From Gari tellinella (Eukaryota; Mollusca; Bivalvia; Cardiida; Psammobiidae), in the NCBI GenBank assembly GCA_922989275.2, contig OV277858.1, forward strand, positions 100,674,794 through 100,738,793: a stretch of DNA of 64,000 nt. The letters run 5' to 3'. A model generated the notes under the pieces. It ran no database searches. It was not told where the DNA came from and was given only the letters and a program-made list of their open reading frames with translations. Each line of letters opens with the position of its first letter. Positions within the stretch are counted from its first letter, which is position 1. Of this stretch, positions 20,649-30,619 are shown one piece after another. The position numbers were made by a program, and so were the translations under genes.

Positions 20649-21092
20649 GTCTACAATCTCGTGACGTCATTGGGGCTGAAGGGGAGCTGAAAGTGCTCGA
20701 TTCAAGTAAGTATTTTGCCGATTTCTTTGTTAATACTGGGCCGATCTTGACCAAATATAGATGGTACCACCCGCCTTACTGAGATATATCTCCGAAAAAT
20801 ACTCTCATGCGGCGAAATCCTTTATTTCAAACGCAATTTTGTACCAACCTCCGCGGATTACCGGCGTTGAGATGGGGCGTTGGGGAGAAAAACCTGCGAG
20901 TTGTATTGAAATGCACTTTAGGGGCACTTTTTCACCAATAAGATAACACTTTCTAAATGAAAAAATGTATACTTTACTGTTGCAAGCGTATTTTGACTGA
21001 AAATGGTGTTTTCGTTTGTGCAATCGAACATTTATGAATTGCGGTCGTTGGGGAGAAGGGGTCGTTGGGGAGGAAAACACAACAACACTGGA
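20649..21092 (+). repeat. 444-bp inverted-repeat arm, left
   Basis: Pairs with 23401-23844 over its full length with very few mismatches (for example AAACACAAC against AAACGCAAC near the inner end). It contains GTCGTTGGGGAG phrases and the GACGTCATTGGGGCTGAAG start. Both arms begin and end at the same bases, so they are either long TIRs of a 3.2-kb element or two opposite copies of one 444-bp repeat. Confidence 0.92.
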
Positions 21093-23400
21093 GTACTTGT
21101 TAGAGAAACGGCGTATTTAGTGTCGCACAGTATCTGCGTCTCGTCTCCTGCCTAAAATCATGAGGACAAAATACAAAAACAAAAAAAGCTCGTGATCCAG
21201 AGTGTTTCACAGGATCCCCAACCCAAACACAAAAGGTCTGCTGCACCCAAAATGATTAAATTTTATGTTTTTAAAGTGCATGAATCAAATTTACATTAAC
21301 AACGTTTTTGTCTTTGTTTTGTTACCTTAACAAATCAGAAAACCTAGATCTACCCCCTTCCCCCATGTTACCCCCCAACACCCTACATCCTTACCTGAAG
21401 ACAACAATCGCAATCCAGAAATGTCCTGCAAATATCTGTCTCCCACTCATACTCACACTTTCATAGAAATGATTTTTAAATCAACGCCAGAATTTGATAC
21501 CGATATTGATATTAATTCAACTAGAACTAGCTATCTAGATGTAGTTGTAGCCTAATTTGCAAAACAGCATGCCAGGTAGAACCCATATGAGTGAGTTCTT
21601 TCCTATGTTCAGGCGATTTGGCTTTAATCGGTTTGAGGATACAAGACCACTCAGTATTTGGACAGATCTAGTTAATGTTTTACATTCAGTGACTGATTTT
21701 TGGCTAGGTGCACTTTCCCGTAAATTATATGAATCGGATAAGATGTGTGACGTCATTTGTGGAATAGGACTGAATCCCATGCGACTGTCGAAAAGCCCAC
21801 ATTGAGACGAAATATTTCGATCTAGATTTCGAGCTACTTCAATCGGTAAAATAAGTGATCCTAATTTGAAAAAAGAGATAAAAGATGACATAAATTAATA
21901 AATATTTCAGATTTAATCATTAAACTCATAGCACCAAACTATAACCTATACATCTAAATCATAGACTTAATGCACGGAATTAGAGGGGAGGGGGTTGGGG
22001 AGGGGAAACATGCCCAGATCTCTTACCTTAGAATTTCCACAACTTATTTGTTTCTCTATAGACTTTATTTGCGCAAAAATGCGCTCATCCCCGTTGTCAA
22101 TGACATCGGGCAGCCTCTCACTAGATCTACATTATCCGCCAAATTCCGCCCATCACATTGTCAAACTTTGCGTGATTAATTCCACAATGTAGCTAATCAA
22201 TGAGTAGATCTATTCATGATATCCCTTTCATTGAATGTTCATATTAATTTATTTACATCATCGCATGAGTCCAGTGGGCGGACCTATAAATTAGGTCAAT
22301 CTTCCGGAATTAAACGATGATTAGCGAGAAGACCAATTAGCGTAAATCTAAGAATAGGAGACTATCATTGCGTAGATACACGAAACTGGGTCACCACGAC
22401 CATCTTCGTAAATTTACGATAGCCAATGAAAATTCTGAATACCCGTTCTGCCCGTGAACTGCGGTGCCATGCACTCGTTCGGAAATCATAAGAAATTATC
22501 GGCAATTTCCGCATATCTCATAGAGGTTTGTCGGAAAGTCCCGGCAATTTCCGTTCGATAGTGAACATTTAATCCTTTACTGACTGAACTTTTAACATTA
22601 TATTTGAGACTATAGATAGACACTCTTGACCTGAACAAATTGAAGTAATAATTCGGCTGTTCTTTAATAATACTTATCATAAATGTAATAAACGTACAAC
22701 AATTTCATCACTCATGCATTGGTGATTTATCAAAATCTATGTAGATCCAAATTAGATAGAACTATACTACCTACAGATGATCGAGATTAACACAATCAGC
22801 CCTAGTGACGACTTGGGTCGTCTTTTGCAGATAAAGTATAACCGGATCAAACAGCTCCTCGGGAGCTGTATGATCAGGGTATACTTTATTTGCCTATGTG
22901 AGATCCAAGTATAAACATTTTTCTTCGTGCTGACACATAAAATATGCGATTCGGATGATTTAAAGTATAATTTTAGCTAATAAATAGTCATCAGGTGTTC
23001 ATAATTTCTGTAAATTTTCAGGGACTAATGATTTACGAATAGAAATGTCGAAGTTAGCACACAGTTTTGCAAATACAACTGCATGTATTATCAAGAGAAG
23101 ACCAACACAACGTTAGATATGGTGTGGGTGACATCTGAAAAAATACAACTCAATCGCACATTTGTTTAACATTTGTTTCGAACATTACATGATTAAGATA
23201 CCATTAAAACGATATGAGGGAACAGCAGGGACTCCAAACTATTACACAATTTTAGACTCAGGAAGGGGGATAAAATAAAGCTACGATATTGATTTAAATT
23301 TTATTTAATCACTCAACTAGTATCTTATCAATCATAAGCGTATAATAAACTATATTGGGGCTATATAATGTATATCCGATAACACAAACTCAAGACGAAG
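21093..23400. other. Spacer between inverted-repeat arms, no gene seen
   Basis: 2.3 kb without a convincing ORF (largest about 118 codons, no motif). It contains a GCAAATAAAGTATACCC-type hairpin at about 22817-22895 with AGCTCCTCGGGAGCT centre, like a shortened member of the hairpin elements, and many TCTAGAT-rich tracts. Confidence 0.55.
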
Positions 23401-23844
23401 TCCAGTGTTGTTGCGTTTTCCTCCCCAACGACCCCTTCTCCCCAACGACCGCAATTCATAAATGTTCGATTGCACAAACGAAAACACCATTTTCAGTCAA
23501 AATACGCTTGCAACAGTAAAGTATACATTTTTTCATTTAGAAAGTGTTATCTTATTGGTGAAAAAGTGCCCCTAAAGTGCATTTCAATACAACTCGCAGG
23601 TTTTTCTCCCCAACGCCCCATCTCAACGCCGGTAATCCGCGGAGGTTGGTACAAAATTGCGTTTGAAATAAAGGATTTCGCCGCATGAGAGTATTTTTCG
23701 GAGATATATCTCAGTAAGGCGGGTGGTACCATCTATATTTGGTCAAGATCGGCCCAGTATTAACAAAGAAATCGGCAAAATACTTACTTGAATCGAGCAC
23801 TTTCAGCTCCCCTTCAGCCCCAATGACGTCACGAGATTGTAGAC
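23401..23844 (-). repeat. 444-bp inverted-repeat arm, right
   Basis: Complement of 20649-21092. Beyond its outer end (23845-23995) the sequence differs from the Tc1-like sequence left of the other arm, so the homology stops precisely at GTCTACAATCTCG. Confidence 0.92.
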
Positions 23845-24479
23845 ACTGATAAAACTGTCGTGCAGAGTGAATTTCATAAATAGCAATCAGGATTTGTACG
23901 ATGATTTTTTTCGTATCTTGACTGAAATCCCACCGTCCTATGTTCAAAGCCTCTACATGTCTATTTTCGTCGTATGATAATGCCGGTTGTAACATTCAAG
24001 GGACATCTGACTTAGCATTGAGGTATGGGAAATCAAGTTTACGTGTTCGTTTCTGTTAGAGTTTCTGTTATAAAAGCTTTGAAACACCCGTTAATTATCC
24101 TGACCAAATCCAATATGGCCGCCATTTAACGAATACTTTTTGCACACTACTGTATGTTGCTTTTTATCCCCGCATGTCGGGCCCCGGGTTCGAATTCCAC
24201 CAGTGCTCAACAAATTTTTATTATGAACTGCATTTTTAAACAGAATTTCTTATCCTCAGCTAATTCTTACCGTTTATATCAGGGTTTGACATATATTTTC
24301 AAATTTCTATGTTTAATGCTAACTCTGGTTGCGAGCCTCTTTAAATATAACTTTGAAACGATATTTCAGACAACAATTTTGAAGCAGGCGATAATGAAAC
24401 GGTGAAGGGGTAAACACCTTACGATATATTTGACCATGAAATGGTTAACACATTTCTCCACAGATACACATATAAATTA

Positions 24480-24680
24480 TATAACGCCTTGGAATTTATC
24501 CCCCACACTGAAGAAAACAGTTCTACTTTATTCAGTCATGAAGTTGTACCATAAGAAATATTGTCTATACCCTCGCAGATGAATTGCTTAAACAGAATGA
24601 AAGGCGTATTCTGCTATATTTTCAACCTGCTGTCAGTAGTCACATGTCTTTAAAACTAGAAATAGACTATGGGTTAAACG
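24480..24680 (+). mobile_element. Family-E MITE, degenerate
   Basis: TTTATCCCCCACACTGAAGAAAAC arm, a shortened hairpin (CTTAAACAGAATGAAAGGCG with TATTCTGCTATATTTTC) and right arm CTATGGGTTAAAC. The corresponding position in gene copy 2 (about 49315-49440) shares the left part, so it pre-dates the duplication. Boundaries approximate. Confidence 0.6.
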
Positions 24681-24694
24681 TTAAACCATGTAAA

Positions 24695-24905
24695 CCCCTT
24701 CACTGCCGTGACGTCATACATTTTTAACAATTGTCGTCTGCTTTTATTTCTTAAATTTTAATTTTTGCTATTATGACTGAAGAAATATTGAAATGGATGT
24801 CAAACAGTTTGGATTCTGATGAGACGCCGCGTAACGCAGCGTCCGATCAGGATCTAAACTGTTTGCGAAAAAACTATTGTGCTCGGGGTAAGGCAGTGAA
24901 GGGGT
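24695..24905 (+). mobile_element. Family-D MITE abutting a splice donor
   Basis: ACCCCTTCACTGCCGTGACG at the left, AAGGCAGTGAAGGGGT at the right followed by TTAA (24906-24909). The hairpin is at about 24806-24865 (GACGCCGCG with an imperfect CGCAGCGTC). The right end lies 13 bp from the splice donor of exon A (24919-24924 on the plus strand). Gene copy 2 has no insertion at that place. Confidence 0.82.
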
Positions 24906-24924
24906 TTAACCAGTAAATACTCAC

Positions 24925-26130
24925 TTTATTGTTGTCAAATGCATACCCAGGAACACATCTGCCGGTCGTGTCAAACATGATTTCCAGTTTTCCCTTGTGG
25001 CTGGGTACAAACTGTTCACCTGTTTCTGTCAATTGCAACACAATACGATTCGTCTGCGTAACTGCGTGGTTGTTCCCGTAACACTGATCATCGGTTTCTA
25101 GGATGTTGTTGCAGTATAAGCAAGCTATATTGTTGTAAATAATGAAACGAAATCGGTCCTCGTTACTCCGAACAGAAACGGGTGCAGAAAATTGCCTACA
25201 CGCCTGAGTTATGATGCTTGACATTTCAGAACTACAGCTGTTCTCGAATTCCTTGACACAGACTTTTTCCTTGTCCAAACTTTGAACCCCTTCTTTAGGT
25301 TCAAATATGATATTCGTACGAACTAAAACACCACCGTTATTTTGCGTGTGTTCGAAAACGTCATTCTTCGTTTCATACACAAAATCGGTTTTTGATGCAT
25401 ACCTGTCGTCTAAAACAAAGACAGCTTTCCAAACTGTGTACTCTTGTTGGTTTTCAGGGCTGCATTGAAAACAGTAGATATTTCTGTACACATGACCAGA
25501 AGAGGGAGTTTGAACAGGAGTGTTTAGAGAAACAAGTGACGTATTGTGGTTGTCGTACTCACCAAATTCCTCACACTGGCGTTTTAGATTTTCATTGGTT
25601 GTATTGACCGGGCATTTGGTTATGGTTTTATATGGCATCCCGGTGAAGTAAAATGGTGACCCGTGTAGGAGTTGTAGATAAACACACTCTGAATTCGGAG
25701 GATCTTGGTTATTTGTGTTTTCCTCCAAGTTTGACAACACAATATGCCGTGTATTGTTTTCTTTCCGAAATGCTTCGACAGACGCGACAATTTCTGAAAA
25801 GTTCTCATGTCGTTTTCCATTCAACACTTTGTATAGTTTATAGTCCGGGCAGCATTTTGCTGTTTGTGTGCAGTTGTCGTGACAGATACACTGTGCACAA
25901 CATTGTTTTGAATAGACGGGGAAGTCAACTTCTTCAGTTTTAGATAGTGTACACCAGTCTATATAACTACAGTTTGTATCCTTGAAATAAAGCAACTGGA
26001 GAATAGTATCAAACTCATCCCGTCTCTCAGGAAATACTCCGGAACTACTCACGCACAAACCTACTGCAGCACAAACGGCATACACTGTCATAACTTTTAA
26101 TACGTTTACATTGTGTCCATAGACAGACAT
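24925..26130 (-). CDS. Exon A, copy 1: somatomedin-B-like ectodomain
   Basis: 402 codons from ATG at 26130 to the donor (AATAAA|GTGAGT on the minus strand), phase 0; read-through past the donor gives a spurious extension. Hydrophobic leader VMTVYAVCAAVGLCVSS (about residues 13-29). Cysteines at about 77, 78, 81, 83, 87, 93 and 94 form CICHDNCTQTAKCCPDY, the C-x-C-x3-C-x5-CC-x-DY signature of somatomedin-B domains. The rest of the ectodomain is cysteine-rich with N-glycosylation sequons (NCS, NCT, NTT). It should splice in phase to exon B at 15734. Exon A is open, but exon B of this copy is frameshifted. The ligand is unknown; SMB modules usually mediate protein-protein contact. Confidence 0.8.
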
Positions 26131-26166
26131 GGTCCCAGTTCCTGATGGTGTACACTGGTCAATATA

Positions 26167-26526
26167 CAGCGCTCTCTCTCTCTACAACGGCCCTCCCAAC
26201 AACGACTCCCTCCTTTCAACGATCCTAGTCGTAATTCCCTAAACGGGACAATTATGTCTAACCTTTTACTGCTGCAATATCGTCTGCTTAAAATTGTCGT
26301 TTGCTGTTTTTCTCATAGTTACATAATGGACTTTTTTTGACAGAAAATACTTCATTACATGTGACAAACAGCTTGAATCCAGATCAGACGCCGCGTTACG
26401 CGGCGTCTGATCTGGATTCAAGCTGTTTGCAAATGTAAGCCAATTTCCCTCCCTATAACGACTCCCTCCGAACAACACACATAATCTTTGTATCCCATTG
26501 GATGTCGTTGTAGAGAGGGGGCGCTG
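26167..26526 (+). mobile_element. Family-B MITE 37 bp upstream of exon A copy 1
   Basis: TA then CAGCGCTCTCTCTC; right end GAGAGGGGGCGCTG then TA. The hairpin 26365-26429 has two perfect 31-bp arms with a 3-nt TTA loop. The shared 5' flank of the two gene copies (GGTCCCAGTTCC...GTGTACACT) ends where this element starts. Confidence 0.92.
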
Positions 26527-26624
26527 TAACTACTATTGGTACCTTTCAAATAAAGCAACTACACTGCACAGTGGACAGGACGCTATTTGTTCCCGTTTAA
26601 TCCATTTATGACTAGCCCTATTGT

Positions 26625-26745
26625 TATAAAGCGTTTAATTTTAGTCTGCGTTCGTTCTCAATCATTTAATTGGTCAGATCTGACCAATCAAATCTTGCGA
26701 ACGAGCTCAGACTCAACTCAAACGGTTTATCATATTGGAACCTGG
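26625..26745. repeat. Degenerate TTATAAAGCG hairpin element
   Basis: TTATAAAGCGTTTAATTTTAG ... AATTGGTCAGATCTGACCAATC ... CTCAAACGGTTTA. A decayed relative of the near-perfect 146-bp hairpin at 52565-52710. Confidence 0.65.
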
Positions 26746-26860
26746 ATATTGCAATAAACTGTCCCTGTATAATTGCTGAAAGTATTCATTGTATATACAC
26801 AAGGGTGATCTAAAGACACTGCAGTAATTGTCCATACAGCACAATATTAAATTTTGTATA

Positions 26861-27107
26861 CAGTGGAGAATCTGTTATTCTTTCCCGTTTAAACGCAAAC
26901 GTACGCAAACGCAAAACACTAAAACGTAGAAAAAGTACAACTTTTTGACAATTCTGATAATTCATGTTTATCTTGGTGGCAAACAGTTTGGAGCCTGATC
27001 AGACGCCGGGTTACCCGGCGTCTGATCTGGCTTCAAACTGTTTGCACTGCAAATAATAGTTTTACCGTAAACGCGTTTATTGGGAAAGAATAACAGATTC
27101 TCCACTG
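26861..27107 (+). mobile_element. Family-C MITE
   Basis: TA then CAGTGGAGAATCTGTTATTC; right end AACAGATTCTCCACTG then TA. The hairpin is at about 26980-27042 with GACGCCGGG/CCCGGCGTC arms. Ends are nearly identical, suggesting recent mobility; the interior is inverted relative to 13921-14166. Confidence 0.92.
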
Positions 27108-27126
27108 TATTAATAGCAAGCAGTGC

Positions 27127-27182
27127 TGACAATGATGAGACGCCGCATAACGCGGCGTCTCATCAGGGTCTACACTGTTTGC
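27127..27182. repeat. GACGCC hairpin, GTCTACAC variant
   Basis: ATGATGAGACGCCGC against GCGGCGTCTCATCAG with right flank GGTCTACACTGTTTGC, as at 1127-1193. It begins about 18 bp after a family-C element. Confidence 0.7.
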
Positions 27183-27287
27183 CAATGTCCACTTTAGTAG
27201 ATGTAGGCTTAAATGGGTTGCACGAAATTTCAAACAATATCAGTCCAACTCAATGTATCAAATGGTAATTTTTCGAAATTGTTGGGC

Positions 27288-27552
27288 ATCCCTGGCCTAG
27301 TGATATAGTCACTGTGAATTACACCACTGAGCTCCTCACCGCTCCGAGCTCGAATCCTAGTTTGGTCATTTTGATTTTGATTTGGGGAAGCCTTCTAGCT
27401 GTTTTGCGGAAGGTCGGTGGTTCTATCCAGTTGCCGATCTATTCTTGAAACAGTGCATAAAGGGCTCCTAGGGGCTTCCTCCACCAGATATTAGCTAGAC
27501 GTCGCGATATGACTGAACTACTGTTAAAAGCGACGTAACTCATAAATCAAAT
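27288..27552 (+). mobile_element. tRNA-derived SINE, second copy
   Basis: Same order as 2395-2633: head CATCCCTGGCCTAGTG, box-B-like GAGCTCGAATCC, body GGGGAAGCCTTCTAGCTG and GCGGAAGGTCGGTGG, tail GACGTCGCGATATGACTG...GCGACGTAA. More diverged, with a duplicated head stretch (AGTGATATAGTCAC) and no clear target duplication. Confidence 0.8.
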
Positions 27553-28264
27553 CACAATCGATACGGTTGACGATGCGTTTGATCTGGCTCAAACTTGGTT
27601 GCAATGGAAATAATTCTGTTACCACAAACGCGTGAATTAGGCAAATCTGTAGCATCAAAACTGGCTTTGCTTTTTTTTTTACAGGAATACCTCAGAAACA
27701 TTAATACATATATAATGTTACGATTACTATATAACTGCCTCACGCAGAGTACAATACAACAGTTTATATCGCATGACGCGATGTATGATCACGATCGAAA
27801 CTGTTTGACACCCTGTTCAATATTTAGTAAGTCAAAAACCTGAAATTTGAATTTAAGAAACAAAAGCAGACGATAAATGTTTAAAATTGAAGATGCCATG
27901 GAAGAGAAGCGGTTAAAACAAAAGTAATGCATGTACGCTATTTTGCTCACTAAACGCTTTTGTTTCTATCTCCATGAACAAATAGTCCATCCCGCTCAGT
28001 ATGGGGCCACCACAAGGTGCCAAACGCTTTAACCATAATATACTTTCGTTACTCCATTATTTGATGTCCAACAGTTCTGAGCAAGTTCAGACACCGAATG
28101 GTTAGAGTATGATTAGACTCAAAACTGTTTGCCAACCAAACTAAATGAAACAAAACGCGTCAAAAGTTTAAAAAACAAACTTTTCATTTTCGACACTCCT
28201 TTGCATCGCGTTATTCGTACTTAGTCATGTTTAATTCATTATTCTATAATTACATCTTTTTAAG

Positions 28265-28490
28265 TTCCTTATTGTTTTATCCCTCCATTGAATAAGATAA
28301 TTCCACTTTATAAAGTCATGCATATGTACCACATGGAATATTTGCCATATCCCAGCAGATGATAGCTTAAAACAGGCTTAAGTAAAAGCAGAATGCGCAT
28401 GAATGCGTATTCTACTTTACTTTCAACCTGCGTTAAGCGGTAACCTGTCTTCAGAACTAGAAATCAGACTATGGGTAAATGTGTTAAACA
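28265..28490 (+). mobile_element. Family-E MITE, degenerate
   Basis: Arm ATCCCTCCATTGAATAAGATAA, core GATAGCTTAAAACAGGC...GCAGAATGCGCATGAATG... CTGCGTTAAGCGG, and right arm CTATGGGTAAATG. Similar in layout and flanks to 52885-53100, and flanking sequence downstream (GTATTGCAATGTATTCTGAA) is also shared with that locus. Confidence 0.65.
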
Positions 28491-28498
28491 TGAAATAA

Positions 28499-28870
28499 CG
28501 ACGTTTTGAATACTGTATTGCAATGTATTCTGAAATACTAAAGCCGAAAATCAAATCGTAATCCCGGCATGGTATATATATAGTTATTCCCTTATCCTGC
28601 TATACTATCACATTACGTTTTTATTCTGCTCCATTGTTTCAACTTGTTTAAGGGTATTTCATGTACACACGAAATATATGACTGCCAGAAAATTTAATTC
28701 GTGACTAGGCAATGAGAAAGTCGGTAACTAATTAGAAATTCGGTGTCTGGCGTGAATCTAAACAGTTTTCAAATGTCATCAAAACGGGCTTGGCTAATAA
28801 TGACAGGGTATCATATCTATAATTCTTAGCCTGGTGATATTACAGTAGGGAAAGGGATATTGAAACGAGA
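28499..28870. repeat. Segment paralogous to 53100-53710
   Basis: Shares CAATGTATTCTGAAATAC, ATAGTTATTCCCTTATCC, GAGAAAGTCGGTAACTAA and GTGTCTGGCGTGAA with 53130-53700. In the other copy a family-D element (53171-53379) is inserted, so this segment is the unoccupied site. Confidence 0.75.
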
Positions 28871-28872
28871 TA

Positions 28873-29073
28873 AAGTAAAACCTCTCTGTTACGACCACTT
28901 AAGGAATTATTAGGGTGTTTACGATAGGTGACCGCTTAAAGCAAGGTGACAGTGAAACAGAAAGCTCCTTTAGGAGCTTTCTGTTTCACTGTCACCTTGC
29001 TTTAAGCTGTCACCTGTCTATCATACAATCAATTAGCCTTGGTTTTAGTGGTCGTAATAGTGAGGTGTTATTG
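28873..29073 (+). mobile_element. Family-F MITE (AGTAAAACCTCTCT)
   Basis: Left GTAAAACCTCTCTGTTACG, right GGTCGTAATAGTGAGGTGTTATTG. A near-perfect hairpin occupies about 28936-29007 (GCTTAAAGCAAGGTGACAG, AGAAAGCTCC / GGAGCTTTCT). The core resembles the E-family core base for base over much of its length. Confidence 0.82.
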
Positions 29074-29204
29074 TACTTTGAACATGTATCAATATCCACA
29101 TGCACTAGACACTCCCATTCTATAATTACACAGAAAATGTTGCAGAAGCTTATAACCAATTACCCAAAGCCTGTGTCTAAGTTAAAAAACAAGTTACCAC
29201 TAAA

Positions 29205-29255
29205 ATAGGGCTGAGAGCGAAGCCGAATGCGCCTTCAGGCGCATTCTGCTTTTTA
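29205..29255. repeat. E-type hairpin fragment at the LINE 3' end
   Basis: GCGAAGCCGAATGCGCC against GGCGCATTCTGC, immediately followed by the LINE tail. No TIRs. Confidence 0.55.
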
Positions 29256-29257
29256 GC

Positions 29258-30400
29258 AGTTTCAGTTTCAGTTTTATTGACAATCAGCATACATCGATGC
29301 CTTTGGTCATTTACAAAACAAATCTATCTAATATGACCAAGCCAGCCTCATCAAAGTGTTTTACATGCATAAATGAACACAACTACATACGAGTATAGAA
29401 TAGAACATAAACACAATACACATACACAAATCAAACAAAACATGTACTAAACATATCAAATTACTGTTTTACTTTATGGAGCAGTTAATGCATCGAGGGA
29501 CTGTTTACGAATAGAAAATGCTTCATTTATATATTTAGCTGTATTAATTATGGTTCTTTTATTATTGGAAGACATAATTCTTTCAAACTTTTGGATCGAT
29601 GGCCATGAAGAAAAAGTATGACCTAGAAATTTAGAACGAATGCTAGAATACTTTGGGCAACATAATAGAAAATGATATTCAGATTCAACAGCATTACTTG
29701 TACAAACTTTACATATACGTTCCTGTCTCGTTTTACCAGCAATTCTACCTGACTCTATTTCTAAATTATGTGATGTTACTCTAAATCTAGTTAACTGTTT
29801 GCGTGCCTTTTCATTATCAAGAAAAGATAAGTAGTTTTCATAACAAAATTGAGTTTTGAATTTTCTATAATAGTCAAGTTTAGAAGTATTATATATCGAT
29901 GTATTCCATGTTTGTATATACTGATCATGAATTCTTTGCTTAAATAGTTTCAGTGCTAAAGATACATTACCAAAATCGTTCCACATGTCCCCAAGACCGA
30001 GCCTATCTAAAATACCTTTTACAAGATTTCCCCAAGACTTTGAATTACCATCTATAATTTGCTCATTAAATACCCCACGATTTGGCATGTTTTGGGTTTG
30101 CATTATCTTTAACCAATAGCGAAGTGCTCGCTCTTTCGCTAATTCTGATAGAGGAATTCTGCCTAGTTCACACAGAACAGCTACATTAGGTGTTTGTTGT
30201 CGAACCCCAAGTATATGCTTACAAAATTTAATGTGTATATTATCTATTTCTTTCATATCATAGACACCCCAGACTTCAGAGCCATATAAAAGAATAGGCA
30301 AAACCATGGTATCAAATAACGACATCTTAGTCTTAATATCCAAACTTACTTTGTCAAAAAGAGCTAAAAGACTATTATAAGCCTTAAAGTCCCATTGTGT
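29258..30400 (-). mobile_element. LINE 3' portion with AAACTG-repeat tail
   Basis: The minus-strand element ends in AATAAAACTGAAACTGAAAC (plus strand 29262-29280). It encodes a 324-residue C-terminal ORF (29474-30448). A member of the same family with the same tail lies at 55970-56625. The coding homology stops near 30390; a piece encoding the preceding segment is at 33395-33591. Confidence 0.85.
29474..30400 (-). pseudogene. LINE ORF2 C-terminus
   Basis: Contains LPILLYGSEVWGVYDMKEID, the LYG-x-E-W block after the RT thumb, then HIKFCKHILGV, ELGRIPLSE, and near the end a zinc-knuckle-like CKVCTSNAVESEYHFLLCC. Ends SLDALTAP. The reverse transcriptase proper is absent, so this is a 5'-truncated or interrupted copy. 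Residues before KAYNSLLALF derive from non-LINE sequence. Confidence 0.85.
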
Positions 30401-30619
30401 TTTCAGACCTTTTTTTAATGTGCGAAATACAATAACGGTTAATAACAATGCTTGAACATTCTAATGGGCCAAACTGATCTATGAAATGTTGAAGACAGGC
30501 CTAAATCACCAAAAAAGCGATTTAAAACCATAACAAACCGAAAGTAGATCGTCTGACATAAATATTACCACACGGATTAGTGGCACGTGGAACAGCTGGG
30601 TTCAATATCACCGGGTGCG

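Larger units (their letters stand above)
19928..24152 (+). mobile_element. Tc1/mariner-like relic, about 4.2 kb, TA-flanked
   Basis: The right end reads, outward to inward on the complement, CAGTAGTGTGCAAAAAG TATTCG, a Tc1-type TIR; a perfect 21-bp match is at 19930-19950 (left) and 24125-24145 (right, complement). TA lies at 19926-19927 and 24153-24154; the first few left-end bases are eroded. It contains a decayed transposase on the left and a 444-bp inverted-repeat pair. It inserted between the A and B boxes of the tRNA-like element. Confidence 0.8.
18423..24340 (+). mobile_element. TTAA-flanked element with tRNA-like module, twice interrupted
   Basis: TTAA (18419-18422), left end AGCGACTTGCAACCAG; right end GGTTGCGAGCCTCT then TTAA (24341-24344). 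Three pieces (18423-18531, 19693-19927, 24153-24340) reassemble to the plan of the copies at 47368 and 51697, including a box-A-like half on the left of the Tc1-like insert (GTGGTCGAGCGAGCTCAC) and box B (GGGTTCGAATTCC) on its right. Confidence 0.78.
18284..24444 (+). mobile_element. Family-D MITE split by nested insertions
   Basis: TTAA (18280-18283) then CCCTTTCACTCTCAATG; hairpin at about 18310-18390; the D arm resumes at 24345 (GATATTTCAGACAACAATTT, GAAACGGTGAAGGGG) and ends at CATGAAATGG followed by TTAA (24445-24448). The uninterrupted copy at 5608-5851 shows that both halves belong together. The intervening 6 kb is the TTAA-flanked tRNA-like element with its own insertions. Confidence 0.8.

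Noticed and set aside
23470..23732. Duplicate ORFs in the 444-bp arms
   Set aside because: They exist twice because the arms are identical; composition and lack of motifs do not support coding.
25392..25943. ORFs opposite exon A (and at 50211-50786)
   Set aside because: Shadows of the SMB-type exon: they recur in both paralogs only because the exon is conserved.
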